NCBI RefSeq assembly: GCF_021917145.1 | Contig: NC_061072.1 | Coordinates: 8,309,391 to 8,373,390 of the forward strand | DNA from: Hypomesus transpacificus | Taxonomy: Eukaryota; Chordata; Actinopteri; Osmeriformes; Osmeridae | DNA length: 64,000 nt | Reading direction: 5' to 3' | Part shown: one piece after another, positions 51,604 through 64,000 of the stretch | How positions within the stretch are numbered: position 1 is the first letter of the stretch | How the letters are laid out: the number at the start of each line of letters is the position of its first letter | Notes under the pieces: model-generated | Told to the model about the DNA's origin: nothing | Seen by the model: only the letters and a program-made list of their open reading frames with translations | Databases searched by the model: none | Program-made: the position numbers and the translations under genes

Positions 51604-52644
51604 ATGGTAAGAAATGTTATCTTTATGTTTGAGTTATTCCAATACAATGTACTCTGTTCCCAAGATAAGTTTGACAATGATAGGCAATTTGCTGAACAAT
51701 GGATATGGGTGTTTGGGCAGCAGAGCTGGTTGTATCGAGAGACACAGTGTGTGTTTTTGTTAATAGTTTGACATTTGTCTGCTTTGTCTTGGAAGAGTGT
51801 CTGCAGTGACAAGGTTGCTGGTATTCTCATACTGTGCTTCTTTGGCCTGTGTTCAGCCAGTGAAGGTATGATTTTGAGCATAATGTGACAAATGGAATGG
51901 TGTCACAAATGGACTTGTACTGTCATTTGTAGTATGAAAATACAATGAAAAAAGATGATGTCGATGTGTGCCTGTGACAGTTCTGATGGAAAACAAATGT
52001 GTGTGTGTGTGTGTGTGCTGATGGCCTGTACAGTGGGTCTGGGGGGCAAGGTCCTGGTCTTCCCTTACGAGACAGACTTCAGCTTCGTGGCCCTGATCCC
52101 CCAGAAGGAGATGGAGCTGCGCTCGTTCACGCTGTGCATGCGCGTTGCCACGGAGCTACAGGGCGAGCGTCAGATCATCCTCTTCGCCTACCGCACCTCC
52201 GACTACGACGAGCTCAACGTGTGGCGCGAGAAGGACGGCCGCGTCTCCTTTTACCTGAGCGGGGACGGTGTCTCCTTCCACCTGCCACCCATCTCCACCT
52301 TCCGCACCAGCCTCTGCCTCACCTGGGAGTCCAGCTCTGGGCTGTCGGCCTTCTGGGTGGACGGCCGGCGCAGCACCTACCAGGTGTACAAGCCCGGCCA
52401 CACAGTGAGGCCCAAGGGAACCGTCCTCCTGGGGCAGGATCCAGACAAGCACCTGGGGGACCTGGAGGCCGTGCAGAGCTTCGTGGGAGAGGTGACCGAC
52501 CTCAACATGTGGGACTACGTGCTCCCCAGGAGCCAGGTCCAAGCCTGGCACTACGGCCACCGTGTCCCCAAGGGCAACATCTTTGACTGGGCCACCATCG
52601 AGTACCAGCTGAATGGGAACGTGATGGTGGTGGATGATGACTGA
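51604..52644 (+). CDS. Secreted short pentraxin (C-reactive protein/SAP-like), 3 exons
   Basis: Short pentraxins are secreted pentameric pattern-recognition proteins that bind phosphocholine and other ligands with calcium. Exons: 51604-51606 (ATG only), 51796-51865, 52034-52644 (TGA), 684 bases, 227 residues, close to the usual length of about 225. Exon 2 is a signal peptide (SVCSDKVAGILILCFFGLCS). Exon 3 is the full pentraxin domain: KVLVFPYETDFSFVAL, FTLCMRV and SLCLTWESSSG (the paired disulfide cysteines), FWVDGRR, GQDPD, then VGEVTDLNMWDYVL. The signature HxCx[ST]WxS has Ser in place of His. The calcium ligands align well with CRP (D-P-D for E-Q-D, then LEAVQ for FEGSQ). The tail ends NGNVMVVDDD. 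CRP versus SAP type cannot be decided, so no symbol is given. An AATAAA near 54,339 is a possible, distant poly(A) signal. Confidence 0.88.
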
Positions 52645-53143
52645 CTCGGCGTGGAGTCACGCGCTCGTGCAGACGGGTATGTGTGTGTCTGGACTGGGCT
52701 TGTGATACTGATGTTTTTCTGCGGTTGTTTTTAACTTCTCGTCTGTGTGTCTCGTCTGTGTGTCTGGGCCTCTCTACTGCTGGTCCTGAGTAGGGAGGCA
52801 GTCCTGAATGGACTTCCTGTGGCCTGGTAGTGGCCAAAGTGGGACATTATGGGTTCACTCGAATTTCCTTATCTCGAAAGCCATGAACTGTATATACAAG
52901 AGAAACCTGGAGCACTGGATTGATTAACGTCATTCATCTACCCTTTGTGCTAGGCCTTAGTAGTCACTAAATAGTGGGAACATCTATTTAGAATAATCTT
53001 GGTTCTCCTTAACCAAATCCAAGTTTTTCCTCGTGTTATAATATTATCGTGTCATTTAACTAAAAGGATTTCTTTCTTTTTTTTACGTTAGCCAGTACTG
53101 AATTTAAAACAAACAAAAAACATTGGTGTCAACTGCTCGTGGA

Positions 53144-53290
53144 AGTCAAGTGGCTGAGCGGTGGGGAATCGGGCTAGTAATCTGAAGGTCGCCAGCTGAG
53201 CCAAATGACGTAGGGTCCTTGGGCAAGGCACTTCACCCTACTTCCCCGTTCTTACTGTAAGAGGGTCTGCTAAATAACTAAATGTAAATG
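53144..53290 (+). mobile_element. tRNA-derived SINE, copy 7
   Basis: Sense copy with intact head (gtcaagtggctgagcggtgg) but internally deleted: the B-box region and the segment before the tail are shortened. Confidence 0.85.
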
Positions 53291-53578
53291 TTACAGTAGT
53301 CCTCGGCTAGACTTTGACATCCCGCACACAGGATCTGAACATTGTGGACTGTGTGACGTTGGTGTTGTGCAAGATGTTGCCACAAGGGGGCAGGATTGCT
53401 GCTCTCAACTCTGCAGACGTCATTTGTGTCAATGCACGAAGCAACACACTGGCATATTATAACATTATTTTATGCTCAAGGTTTCAGTAGGAGTTATGGT
53501 CATACTATACATACTATACATACAATATATTTGAAGAAAGATTAATTATTTTGGAAATGTTAAGTACAAAGACTTCAG

Positions 53579-53770
53579 GAGTCAGGTGGCTGAGCGGTTA
53601 GGGAATTGGTATAGTAATCTGAAGGTTGCTGGTTTGATTCCCGGCATTGCAAAATGATGTTGTGTCCTTGGGCAAGGCACTTCACCCTACTTGCCTCGGG
53701 GGAATGTCCCTGTACTTACTGTAATTCTCTCTGGATAAGAGCGTCTGCTAAATAACAAAATGTAAATGTA
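53579..53770 (+). mobile_element. tRNA-derived SINE, copy 8
   Basis: Sense full-length copy, the clearest in the window: A-box-like ggtggctgagcggttaggg, B-box-like ggtttgattcccgg, body ccttgggcaaggcacttcac, tail gataagagcgtctgctaaat. Confidence 0.9.
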
Positions 53771-56740
53771 AAGGCAGTGCTCAACTTAACATATTTTCAC
53801 GTCAGTTTTTTTCTTTATACTTTTTCGTTGTTTGAGGTTCTTATGTAATTCCTGCAGTACATCATATTTATGCCCAATGGTTTCTCTAACAAAGAAGTGC
53901 TCTTGCAGTGCAGTGCATCGATATCATATATACACAATCTTGCTACGTAATAATAACTATGGACATATATTGTGAATATGTAATGAAAAAGGGAAGATTC
54001 TCCAAGTCAGAGAGTGAAGTTGATTTTAATCTATACAGTAGGCCTACATATAGAATTCACCGAAAACCGTAAAATGATATGGTTTTGTGTTACGTGTTGT
54101 CAGTAAAAGGCTATAGCAAGAAATATGAAGTATGAAAAGGCGATTCATTATTTCTATACTTTATAATTTAAAAGTGCTGAGAGACAAACAGCAATTACAG
54201 TGTTTAAAAGCCACTGCGTTAATGTTGCCTTTGGTTAGCACACTCACTCTCATAAATGTTCCATGTTTTAAGCTGATGTAAGAATGCTTTTGGGCCTGAA
54301 ATTAAATCTTGACATGTGCATAACTAAAAACGTGTGTTAATAAAGAGAAATTATGTCTTTGAACTGTTTGAGCGTCTCCTAGAGGTAGTAACCCACCTTG
54401 ATGAAATTAATGGGACTTCTAAAGTCAAAAAACCTTGACTTTAGAAGTCAAAATTAATGTTAATTAATTAATGTTTTGGTCAAATGAAACACAAAACAGG
54501 AAACAAGGTTTCAACTATGCTCTCGCATAGCAACGTGGCGTCCCATGCCAACTTAGTTGACGTTAAATCACGGCTTGTATCCTTCCACCTTTGACCCCAG
54601 ACAACAAACCATCCGCACATGTTCGGTGTCGTCCCTCCGCGTCCTGTCCCATGTGTTATGCTCAGGGTGGGAATTCCAGGGGGGTCTGACCCTCCCAAAT
54701 TAAGACTTGGACCCCCCCAAAACAGGTAAAAACAACAGGTCAGGGGGGTCAATACAAGACCTGGAGAAGAAGTTGACCCCCACACCGATTGTCTTTGTAT
54801 AATTTGCACACTGGTTATGCTGCCTAGTTCTGTGCCCTCCCTCTCTCTAGTCACCACCATCTTGACCTCTTTGGAGGAAACAGGAAGAAGTTTCCACAGC
54901 CCAGCTCAGGCTCCCTTGAGGGTGGTAAAGTGCGGCGTTCCGAATGTGTGTGTTTATTTTGACCGAATCCCCCGTCGGCTCTCTGGCTCTCTGGCGTTTG
55001 CTAAATGAGGAGGAGGCAAGCAGAATGAGTTCTGACTGGGGGTCAGCTGCCAAATGTTCCACCTTCTTGAATGTTGCAATGCATCAATCGCAGTGCCCAC
55101 TCACTGTATGGTAACACCTTTCTGAACCATCTGCCCCGATTGGCTTCTCAGCCCCCTGGTCCAGACACACGGCCTTCTCCCTCTCTCTCTCTCCTTGTTC
55201 AGAATGAGCCATTCCTTCCAGCACCAACATATACACGCAACCGCCCCCCCCCCCTCCTTCACCTCCTGTTATCCTGCTGTTCTACATCGAGGGGATAACT
55301 TTGAGCAAATATGGAGGACAACGGTATGTATGAAATATAAATATTTTCAACGGTTAGATGAGTACATTCTCCTGGCCTCTTACCTGAGTTTTTACGAGCC
55401 ATCTCCTTCTTCGTTCACATTGCTAGCCTCTCAACACCCGATCAAACAATACGTTACATATGCTGTCAATGTCACGGCTCCTATGTGTTTAATTGTTTAA
55501 ACTTGTCAACATGATTTCTTATTTGATGTAATATCAATATGAAGTTAAGCAGACTTTAGATTTCCTATCGTGATATTTGGGATATCAAGGTTAACTAAAT
55601 CTAAATCGAATTTGTAGTGATACAGCATAGAAACGTAACATGGAAACAATATGTGCTGATAGACTGACATGTACACTAAATACATAATTTTGAGATGAAA
55701 AAAATACATTTGTCAGTATAAGTCACCAGAAACTTTAGTGACTTAAGAACTCATCCGCAAACGGACTTAAATTGGTTGCTCACCCTGTTTTAACCTGGTG
55801 TTATTAGGCCACACAACAACTGGACAAGTTAGTTGCGGGCGTCTTGTCCTGCCTGATGACAAGCCTAGGAGCAGTGGCGGGCGGCAGCCTGGGAGATCTG
55901 CATAATAGCCGGTGGTGGGGCCGTCGGAGACTCCGCGGCTGGCTGCGTGTCCCTGCGTGTGTGAGCTGGTGAAATGTCTTCCATGCGAGAAGAGATAGAC
56001 GGCGAGAGTGAGGCCCGCGTGAGCCGGTGGGGGAAACAGAAGGAGGCCCGTTCTGGATTCCTTCGAGCAACTCCAAATAGATTTCCAGGCAAAACATATT
56101 TGCATACGCAAGACAGTGCTACGAGCTATCTGAGTGAGCTCTGGCATGTAAGCATTGAACAGATGGATATTATTTTTTTCATTTTTTTCCTCTTCAGCTT
56201 TCTTACAGAAATTACATATCATTAATTCAAAAACGTAGTTATTTAGCCATGTTTTTTCTTTCATGAAATGACGTTACATTTTGGCACAATAGAGCCTATC
56301 ATAATTATGCATGCTGTATTCAGTTTTCAGAAAAGATAAGGTATAGTAAAACTAGGCTATAACATATTTACGTTCACTGGTTGGTTAATGTGAATCCATG
56401 CATACACTGATGTTGAGACATGTAAATGTTTATTGGAGGGTTAAGAGTGTGTCTGGTGTTTTATCTATTTCAGAAATAAAAACATTTAATTGTGTGGTAA
56501 AACAAAAACTTTACACAAAACTGGCCAAAAAACTACAAACTTTACCCCTTAAAATAACTTGTCAAAATGTGACAGCAGCTGTGGAACTTCGTGCATTTCC
56601 TAGTTTGTCCACAAGGCTCAACGCTCTCAGGGGGACAGGAACCTGAACGAGTCTAAACGAATCAGTTTTAAGGCGCACCGTAACAGTTTTAAGGCGCACC
56701 GTTCAGAATTATTTTCTTTCAGCAACTTTATTTTTTGTTA

Positions 56741-56824
56741 CCCTTGTGCTGCCTTCGGGTCGTTGTAACCCACCGTCGTGGTGCAAAAAGCTGGGTCACA
56801 ATGACCCAAAAGGCAGCACAAGGG
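56741..56824. mobile_element. MITE-like hairpin element (84 bp)
   Basis: Terminal inverted repeats cccttgtgctgcc...gggtc and gaccc...ggcagcacaaggg (about 21 bases, one or two mismatches) surround a short centre. This looks like a very short nonautonomous DNA transposon. Target duplications are not clear. Confidence 0.6.
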
Positions 56825-57308
56825 GTGTATTTTATTGAAGTGTCAGATGAACAAAGTTTAATTTTTTAATTATATATAGCCTATATATTATTATTACATC
56901 CAATACAGTAAGTTTATTTTATTTCTCAGAAAGAGAACAGCACAAACCCATCTAAATTCAGTATATACACCGCAAAAAATATGTAGGAAAACAAACAATT
57001 GTAAATTATGAATGTAGGCTGTAATATAAAAGTGCTAACAATTGTCATTTTGAAAGATTTGTACATTGTAATGGTTCTACTACATCGTACACACAAACTA
57101 CTTTTGAGTATCTTCCACATGGCTAGCTGCATAGAAAGTGTGGTGTGTCTGCTGATTCTTGGCTTCATGTTGTTTAATAATTGGGCACTGTACTGTCTGT
57201 ACAGCATCAGCTAAACTAAACTTCTGCCATGTCTTTTCTGACATCTGCAACAGATGTACCAGTGAAGAGCAAGGAGGAGATGGCACATTGCTCTTTGTCC
57301 ACCCTCCA

Positions 57309-57310
<2 letters not shown>

Positions 57311-57405
<95 letters not shown>

Positions 57406-57428
57406 CTCCTCTCTCTCTCTCTCTCTCC
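57311..57428 (+). repeat. (CT)n microsatellite
   Basis: CT run with three CCTC interruptions, continuing into a C-rich stretch to about 57,455. Confidence 0.95.
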
Positions 57429-58142
57429 CTCCCCCCCTCTTCCCCCCCCCCCCCATCTCCTCCTCCCAGAGCTAGAGATGGAGGTCCATACCTCCCCAAC
57501 ATGCCGCGTGTTCCTGCCCCCCCCAGGCACTATGAAACATTCAGCAGGGCTCCCCATTAGAGTCGCTCTGCATCAGGGCACCAGGCGTTTCCATGGCCGC
57601 CTTCCTGACACTTCTACCGCTTGCGACTTAGCAACGCAAATGTAAAGTTTAAAAAACACACACACAAAATCACTAGAATTTCTCACTCCCCCTTGGTCCT
57701 CAGAATGGTAGTGTCACCCAAGTCATCACACACTTGTGCGGGCTAGCTTGTATAGACAGACTGTTGGGCGTGTGCAAGCATTCAGGCGAGCAGTCAGGCA
57801 GGTACCTCAGTGGGTAAACACAAACACACCATAAACCACAGCTTGTGAAATCCAGAGGCGTCCTAGCGTTTTCTATCCACTCTTCACACTCCTGGTGTGA
57901 GGCTTGACCTTTGCAACGGCGTGAAAACAGGAGAGGCCGGTGCTGTCCGGCGTTCCAGCTTCAGGCTTGGTGTGTAGTGGGTGTCCTTTCAGCATCTGGC
58001 CTGTCTGCAGCGTGTCCGCTCAGTGACACTCTTCTCAGCCTGGGAACAGCGGCTCTCCGGATACGCTACAGTATGAAAAGTTAAGTTTAGTGTTTGTAGA
58101 TTATCCTTGAGAGGATTAGGGTTCTGAACAAATGAACATAAA

Positions 58143-58335
58143 TTACATTTAGTCATTTTTTAGCAGACGCCCTTATCCAGGGTGACTTACAGTAAGTACA
58201 GGGACATTCCCCCGAGGCAAGTTGGGTGAAGTTCCTTGCCCAAGGGCACAACGCTACTTGGCATGGCTGGGAATCGATCTGGCAATCTTCTGATTAATAG
58301 CCCGATTCCCTAACCACTCAGCCACCTGACCCCCC
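58143..58335 (-). mobile_element. tRNA-derived SINE, copy 9
   Basis: Antisense full-length copy (tail acatttagtcattttttagc, head cactcagccacctgacccc), diverged by several substitutions. Confidence 0.88.
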
Positions 58336-58431
58336 ACTTTAACTGGCAACGCCATCGTCGGAGGTTGAGGATGAATGAAGGCAGGCTCACCTCTTTCTTA
58401 ATACCACAGCACAGTGGAGATGAACTTCTAA

Positions 58432-58540
58432 GAGGAGGAGGAGGGGGAAGAGGAGGAGGAGGAGGAGGGGGAGGGGGGAGGGGGAGGGGGAGGAGGGGGG
58501 AAGAGGAGGAGGAGGGGAGGGGAGGGGGAGGGGGAGGTGG
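58432..58540 (+). repeat. (GGA)n/(GGGGGA)n polypurine tract
   Basis: About 110 bases of nearly pure purine with trinucleotide and hexanucleotide periodicity. Confidence 0.9.
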
Positions 58541-59816
58541 GCTGCTGTGGTTGACTGCCTGCGTTGCGGCTTTTAGCGTTGAATCCCCCTCCGTCGCCTC
58601 TGGGCTGGCCCCTCCTGTGAACATATGAGCCGTGCCAGGGCGCATGGTGCTGGAACCCCGGTCTGGGCCCTGATTAAATATTACAGCCCTTTAAATGGAT
58701 GGAGATTAGCCTCTGTGGGAATGTTAGGGCTTAATATGCCCCTCGGCCAGCAGGGCCTCCCCCCTACTCAGCATTCTTAGGAGGAGAGTAAATGGTAAAC
58801 AAACACACACACACACACACACCATATGAGAGGGTCGTGCTCACACATGTAAGGGGTTGTAGACTAGGTCATGGCTATGGCTCTGCTTGCTGGTAGCATG
58901 CGGGAAGGGTTTGAGAAAAAGACAAAGTCAGCAAAGATCAAAGCTGAGTGACAAGTTTGCAAAAAAAAAAATATTGACTTTGTAGAGGAAATCTTTAGGA
59001 ACGTTGCTAATGACCTAGTGTTGAAAAGGACGACATAGGTCATCAGTTATCTGTCATATTAACAAATATAAAGCACAATATAACAATATTGTCTGACTTC
59101 CCTACAGTCCTGTTGGTGAGTAGATATTCATTAATTTAGCATTAATTAATGAAACTGTATACAATTCTGTGTTACGATGTGCGACAGACAATAAGCCTGA
59201 ACTGATCTGACTCCAACAGGGCACAGGGTGTGTCTGTTTCCAGAATAATTTAAAATCAAACAAAACAGAGAGAGTTCTGGAGGGAAATCACATCACAGAT
59301 TAACAGTGCTCTGATTGGCTCTGAGAGTGACTGGGTGTGAGAAGAACATCTGCATCACCCATGTGAAGTAAATAACTGTCTCTTTTAATTGCGGCTGCGT
59401 TCCTTAAGCTTCGTCATGTCAGTTGGACATCCTATCGTGAATAATTGATCTGTTGGTTTGTAGCTCGCTAGGACTAAAATGCTTTTACGTGGTGTGTGTG
59501 TGTTTTGAGGTTTTGGCATAAAACCCCCTGAGTGTATTATTTATAAACACACCTTAGCAGGACTGGATTACTTTTTCATAGTTGTGAGCCTAGCTCTTGA
59601 TTGGCTGTTGAGTTCAACTTTATCCTTTTTCTACATGTCCTGGTTGAACCAAGTAATACAGTGCAGCTTGGGCAAGTTTCAAATATGGTGTGATGTGAAC
59701 CATTCAGCAAAATGTATAGTCTTTGTTTTTCAATTTACGTTCCTCTCTGAATAAACACACACACACACAGAGACCTCACGTGAACACATAACAAACAACA
59801 ACAGTCAAACAAATGC

Positions 59817-59817
59817 C

Positions 59818-59877
<60 letters not shown>

Positions 59878-59885
59878 AACACACA

Positions 59886-59951
<66 letters not shown>

Positions 59952-59977
59952 TACAAACACACCCGCACAAGCACTCT
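59817..59977 (+). repeat. (CA)n microsatellite
   Basis: CA run with ATACAA and CACCCA interruptions. A second, looser CA region continues at 60,100-60,360. Confidence 0.95.
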
Positions 59978-60626
59978 GTGCCAGTGGGGCAGGACTTGCC
60001 TGAAAGATTGAAAGCAATTAAAACTATCATCTGCAGTGGCTCTGGGCAGGGCCCCTGGCTGAGGGGGAGCTGCCAGTGTGCATCAGACTCTCTGTCTCAG
60101 CTACACACACACACACACACACACACAAGAGAGGAACACCGCGGCCCGCTCCAACACTGAGGCTTCATGTAAACAGTCCACACACACACACACATAAACA
60201 CACATACGCACTTCCTCACTCAGAGACATAAGCACAGACACACACACTTACCCATACGCATATATACACAGGCACACAAACACACACGCATAGACTCACA
60301 CACACGTATAGACACGCAAACAGCTACACAGACCACAACATCCACGCACCCCACACACACGTGATCACAGTCTGGACGTAGTTCCGCCGATCGCTTCCAC
60401 GTACACAGACCCTCCACACACGACAATATCGCTCTGTTCATAAATCTGCTGCTGTGTGTCGCACCACAGCAGTCAGCTGGAAGGTGTGGTTCAGCTGCAG
60501 CTAACGCACCAGAGAGCCAGAGAGCCAGAGTCTGGGGCCCGCTAGACCCAGCCTGAGGAGCAGCGTGCCACCATAATGACCCACGCCAGCAGCCTGAAAC
60601 TGCCTCGGTGTCCTTTGCTCTGGAGG

Positions 60627-61364
60627 ACCCACCCAGACAGGCAGGGCCCACAGTGACCCAGACAGGCAGCGCCCACAGTGACCCACCCAGACAGGCAGCG
60701 CCCACAGTGACCCACCAAGACAGACAGGCAGGGCCCACAGTGACCCACCCAGACAGGCAGGGCCCACAGTGACCCACCCAGACAGGCAGGGCCCACAGTG
60801 AGCCACCCAGGCAGGCAGGGCCCACAGTGACCCACCCAGACAGGCAGGGCCCACAGTGACCCACCCAGACTGACAGGCAGCGCCCACAGTGACCCACCCA
60901 GACAGGCAGGGCCCACAGTGACCCACCCAGACAGACAGGCAGGGCCACAGTGAGCCACCCAGGCAGGCAGGGCCCACAGTGACCCACCCAGACAGGCAGG
61001 GCCCACAGTGAGCCACCCAGACAGACAGGCAGCGCCCACAGTGACCCACCCAGACAGGCAGGCAGCGCCCACAGTGACCCACCCAGACAGGCAGGGCCCA
61101 CAGTGACCCACCCAGACAGGCAGGGCCCACAGTGACCCACCCAGACAGACAGGCAGGGCCCACAGTGACCCACCCAGACAGGCGAGGGCCCACAGTGACC
61201 CACCCAGACAGGCAGGGCCCACAGTGACCCACCCAGACAGACAGGCAGGGCCCACAGTGACCCACCCAGACAGACAGGCAGGGCCCACAGTGACCCACCC
61301 AGACAGGCAGGCAGGGCCCACAGTGACCCACCCAGACGGGCAGGCAGGGCCCATAGTGAGCCAC
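60627..61364 (+). repeat. 29/33-bp minisatellite, about 25 copies
   Basis: Tandem units of about 29 bases (cacagtgacccacccagaca plus ggcagggcc), with 33-base variants that carry an extra acag and occasional 25-base or single-base variants. Because 29 is not a multiple of three and the unit has no minus-strand stop, long minus-strand frames stay open across it. This is not evidence of coding. Confidence 0.95.
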
Positions 61365-62362
61365 AGAGTTGTTTTATAACATTTATCATTCGTCATTGAA
61401 ATACAGAGAATGATCGTGTGAGCATTTAGGCTCAATCATTGTAGAAGATGAAAGATAACAATGATCTGTGTGATCCATAAATGCAGTTTTCCTTAATGTA
61501 AGCATGCTCTGGAAACGCACACTCAAAAACCATCCTAGCCTCCCACAGAACTCTGATATAATCCGTGGGAAGATGCTGTGAGCTGTTTACTCCTAGTTTA
61601 CCTGGCTTCACATCACCAGGAACAGTGAGTGTCTGGTCTGGCCTGGTCCCTTACAAGTCTCCCCAGGACAGCCTCGCCAACATCATCGGCCACTAGTTAA
61701 CTACTTGTTTGCTCTCTTCCTCCATCTCTGTCAATCCCCCGTCCGGCTCAGGGCTTGTCACTCCTGTTTAGCGTCGACATTAGCACCAGTGGTTTCCTTT
61801 TTTTCCCTCCCTGGCTCCCTCTCCGGGTGCGTTTGAATACATATCCTCTTGATTCCCCAGCCCTGGTTCATTTGACAGGGCCTGTTTTGTCAGGCTGACA
61901 GGCGGATAGCAGGGACACTAATAGGCCGCAGAGACCACCAGCAAAGCACCAGCCAGGGCAGGCCCTGAGGTGCCAGTCCCCATCACTCTGGACGTCTCTC
62001 CGGGCGCTGCGGAGGCAGGAGAGGGGGTCAGGCCTGGGCGTGCGGGGGGAGGGAGAGGGGGTCAACCATTAACCCTGTCCCACCGGCCTCAGCAGACTGG
62101 GCCAAAGCTGACAACCATCCACATCCGCCCCCTGCCCCCCCTCCACCCCCCCGCACACACACCCCCACTGTCTCCACCGCACCCTCGCCTCAAACTAGGG
62201 GATAAAAAGAGCAGCCAGTGGGCTGGTGTGGAGATGTGATGATTCAGTCTGCCCTCTCAGAAATCCCCCTGGTTCATCCAATCACAGTCAGGGAAGCCTG
62301 ACGGCCAGACATGCTTGGTGATGGACGCTGGGTGAAACAGCTGGGACGGGCTCTGATGTGCT

Positions 62363-62475
62363 GGTGGTGCTGTGTGTGCGAGTGTGTGTGTTCCTGTCCT
62401 TTGTGTGTGTGTTCCTGTCTTTGTGTGTGTGTTCCTGTCTTTGTGTGTGTGTCTCTGTCCTTGTCTGTGTGTGTT
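62363..62475 (+). repeat. TG-rich imperfect tandem repeat
   Basis: Four to five copies of a roughly 26-base unit (tgtgtgtgttcctgtctttg). Confidence 0.8.
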
Positions 62476-62617
62476 CGGGTCCTCTAGGCTGCTTCTGTCC
62501 GACTGTGACTTGCCAAAGTCTGATTGGGCTTAATTGGCAGGTCGAGAGGTCTGGTAGGCAGGAGGGCCTAGAAGGTGGGGGGATTAGTCTGGCCAAGGCA
62601 GGTAGCCTAGATTTGAG

Positions 62618-62717
62618 NNNNNNNNNNNNNNNNNNNNNNNNNNNNNNNNNNNNNNNNNNNNNNNNNNNNNNNNNNNNNNNNNNNNNNNNNNNNNNNNNNN
62701 NNNNNNNNNNNNNNNNN
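62618..62717. other. Assembly gap (100 N)
   Basis: Exactly 100 N, the usual placeholder for a gap of unknown length. It interrupts a capn15 exon, so the join across it should not be assumed correct. Confidence 0.99.

Positions 62718-64000
<1,283 letters not shown>

Larger units (their letters stand above)
52645..62617. other. Intergenic between pentraxin gene and capn15, no gene recognised
   Basis: About 10 kb holding three SINE copies, one hairpin element, CT, GGA and CA tracts and a long minisatellite. No exon with family similarity was found on either strand. In particular I could not find the 3' exons of capn15, which should lie on this side of the gap. Confidence 0.55.

Noticed and set aside
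51955-52033. In-frame upstream ATG extending the pentraxin exon
   Set aside because: It lies in intron sequence before the acceptor at 52033 and would replace the signal peptide with a non-hydrophobic, repeat-encoded stretch. The spliced exon 1-2 model gives a proper signal peptide.
53579-53655. Possible tRNA gene (tRNA-like A and B boxes)
   Set aside because: The same head recurs in most of the nine dispersed copies, attached to a common body and tail. It belongs to a SINE and is not an intact cloverleaf tRNA.
55767-56264. Overlapping ORFs on both strands around a GC-rich patch
   Set aside because: No domain recognised on either strand and no supporting splice pattern. The apparent coding look comes from local GC content.
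57159-57645. Overlapping ORFs on both strands
   Set aside because: Mostly CT-repeat translation (Ser-Leu or Arg-Glu runs) without a family match.
60220-61435. Minus-strand ORFs of 287-389 codons with Trp/Cys/Gly repeats
   Set aside because: They span a 29/33-bp minisatellite whose unit has no stop on that strand, and the same region is open in all three frames.

Overview
This is vertebrate nuclear DNA from a ray-finned fish. It shows multi-exon genes with GT-AG introns, dense CA/CT/GA microsatellites, nine copies of one tRNA-derived SINE, and a nearly intact Tc1-like DNA transposon typical of teleosts. The protein sequences are fish-like versions of genes that mostly lie on human chromosome 16p13.3 (IFT140, CCDC78, METRN, STUB1, CAPN15), so the window is a rearranged teleost segment of that block. 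The species cannot be named from the sequence. All genes were assembled by hand from splice sites and reading-frame continuity.

Layout. 1-5.9 kb: last 12 exons and 3' UTR of ift140 (+), a retrograde ciliary transport subunit. 6.0-6.6 kb: a single-exon Tctex1-type dynein light chain gene (-), convergent with ift140. 7.07-12.5 kb: ccdc78 (+, 14 exons, 578 codons), a centriole-amplification coiled-coil protein, divergent from the dynein gene across a 458-bp shared promoter that holds an RFX X-box-like site. These three neighbours form a small cilium/basal-body cluster. 12.78-15.98 kb: an unusual gene (+) joining an immunoglobulin V-type exon, four short linker exons and a GIMAP/AIG1 GTPase-like exon, all in phase 1. 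The GTPase motifs are degenerate and there is an apparent C-terminal frameshift.

16-28 kb: no gene recognised, rich in GA/CT tracts, with a complete Tc1-like transposon at 23.2-24.9 kb. 28.13-32.24 kb: metrn (meteorin, -), reconstructed completely as 4 exons and 294 codons, with a GC-AG first intron. 32.3-45.9 kb: intergenic, simple repeats, no gene recognised. 45.9-49.1 kb: stub1/CHIP (+, 7 exons, 282 codons). 51.6-52.6 kb: a secreted short pentraxin of the CRP/SAP type (+). 52.7-62.6 kb: intergenic, with SINEs, a MITE-like hairpin and a roughly 740-bp minisatellite. 62,618-62,717 is a run of 100 N, an assembly gap, and it cuts an exon of capn15 (-). The rest is probably capn15 intron.

The most interesting points are the IgV-GIMAP chimeric gene, the divergent cilia promoter, a sevenfold tandem duplication of a ccdc78 exon-end/splice-donor junction, and SINE copies lying directly against splice acceptors.
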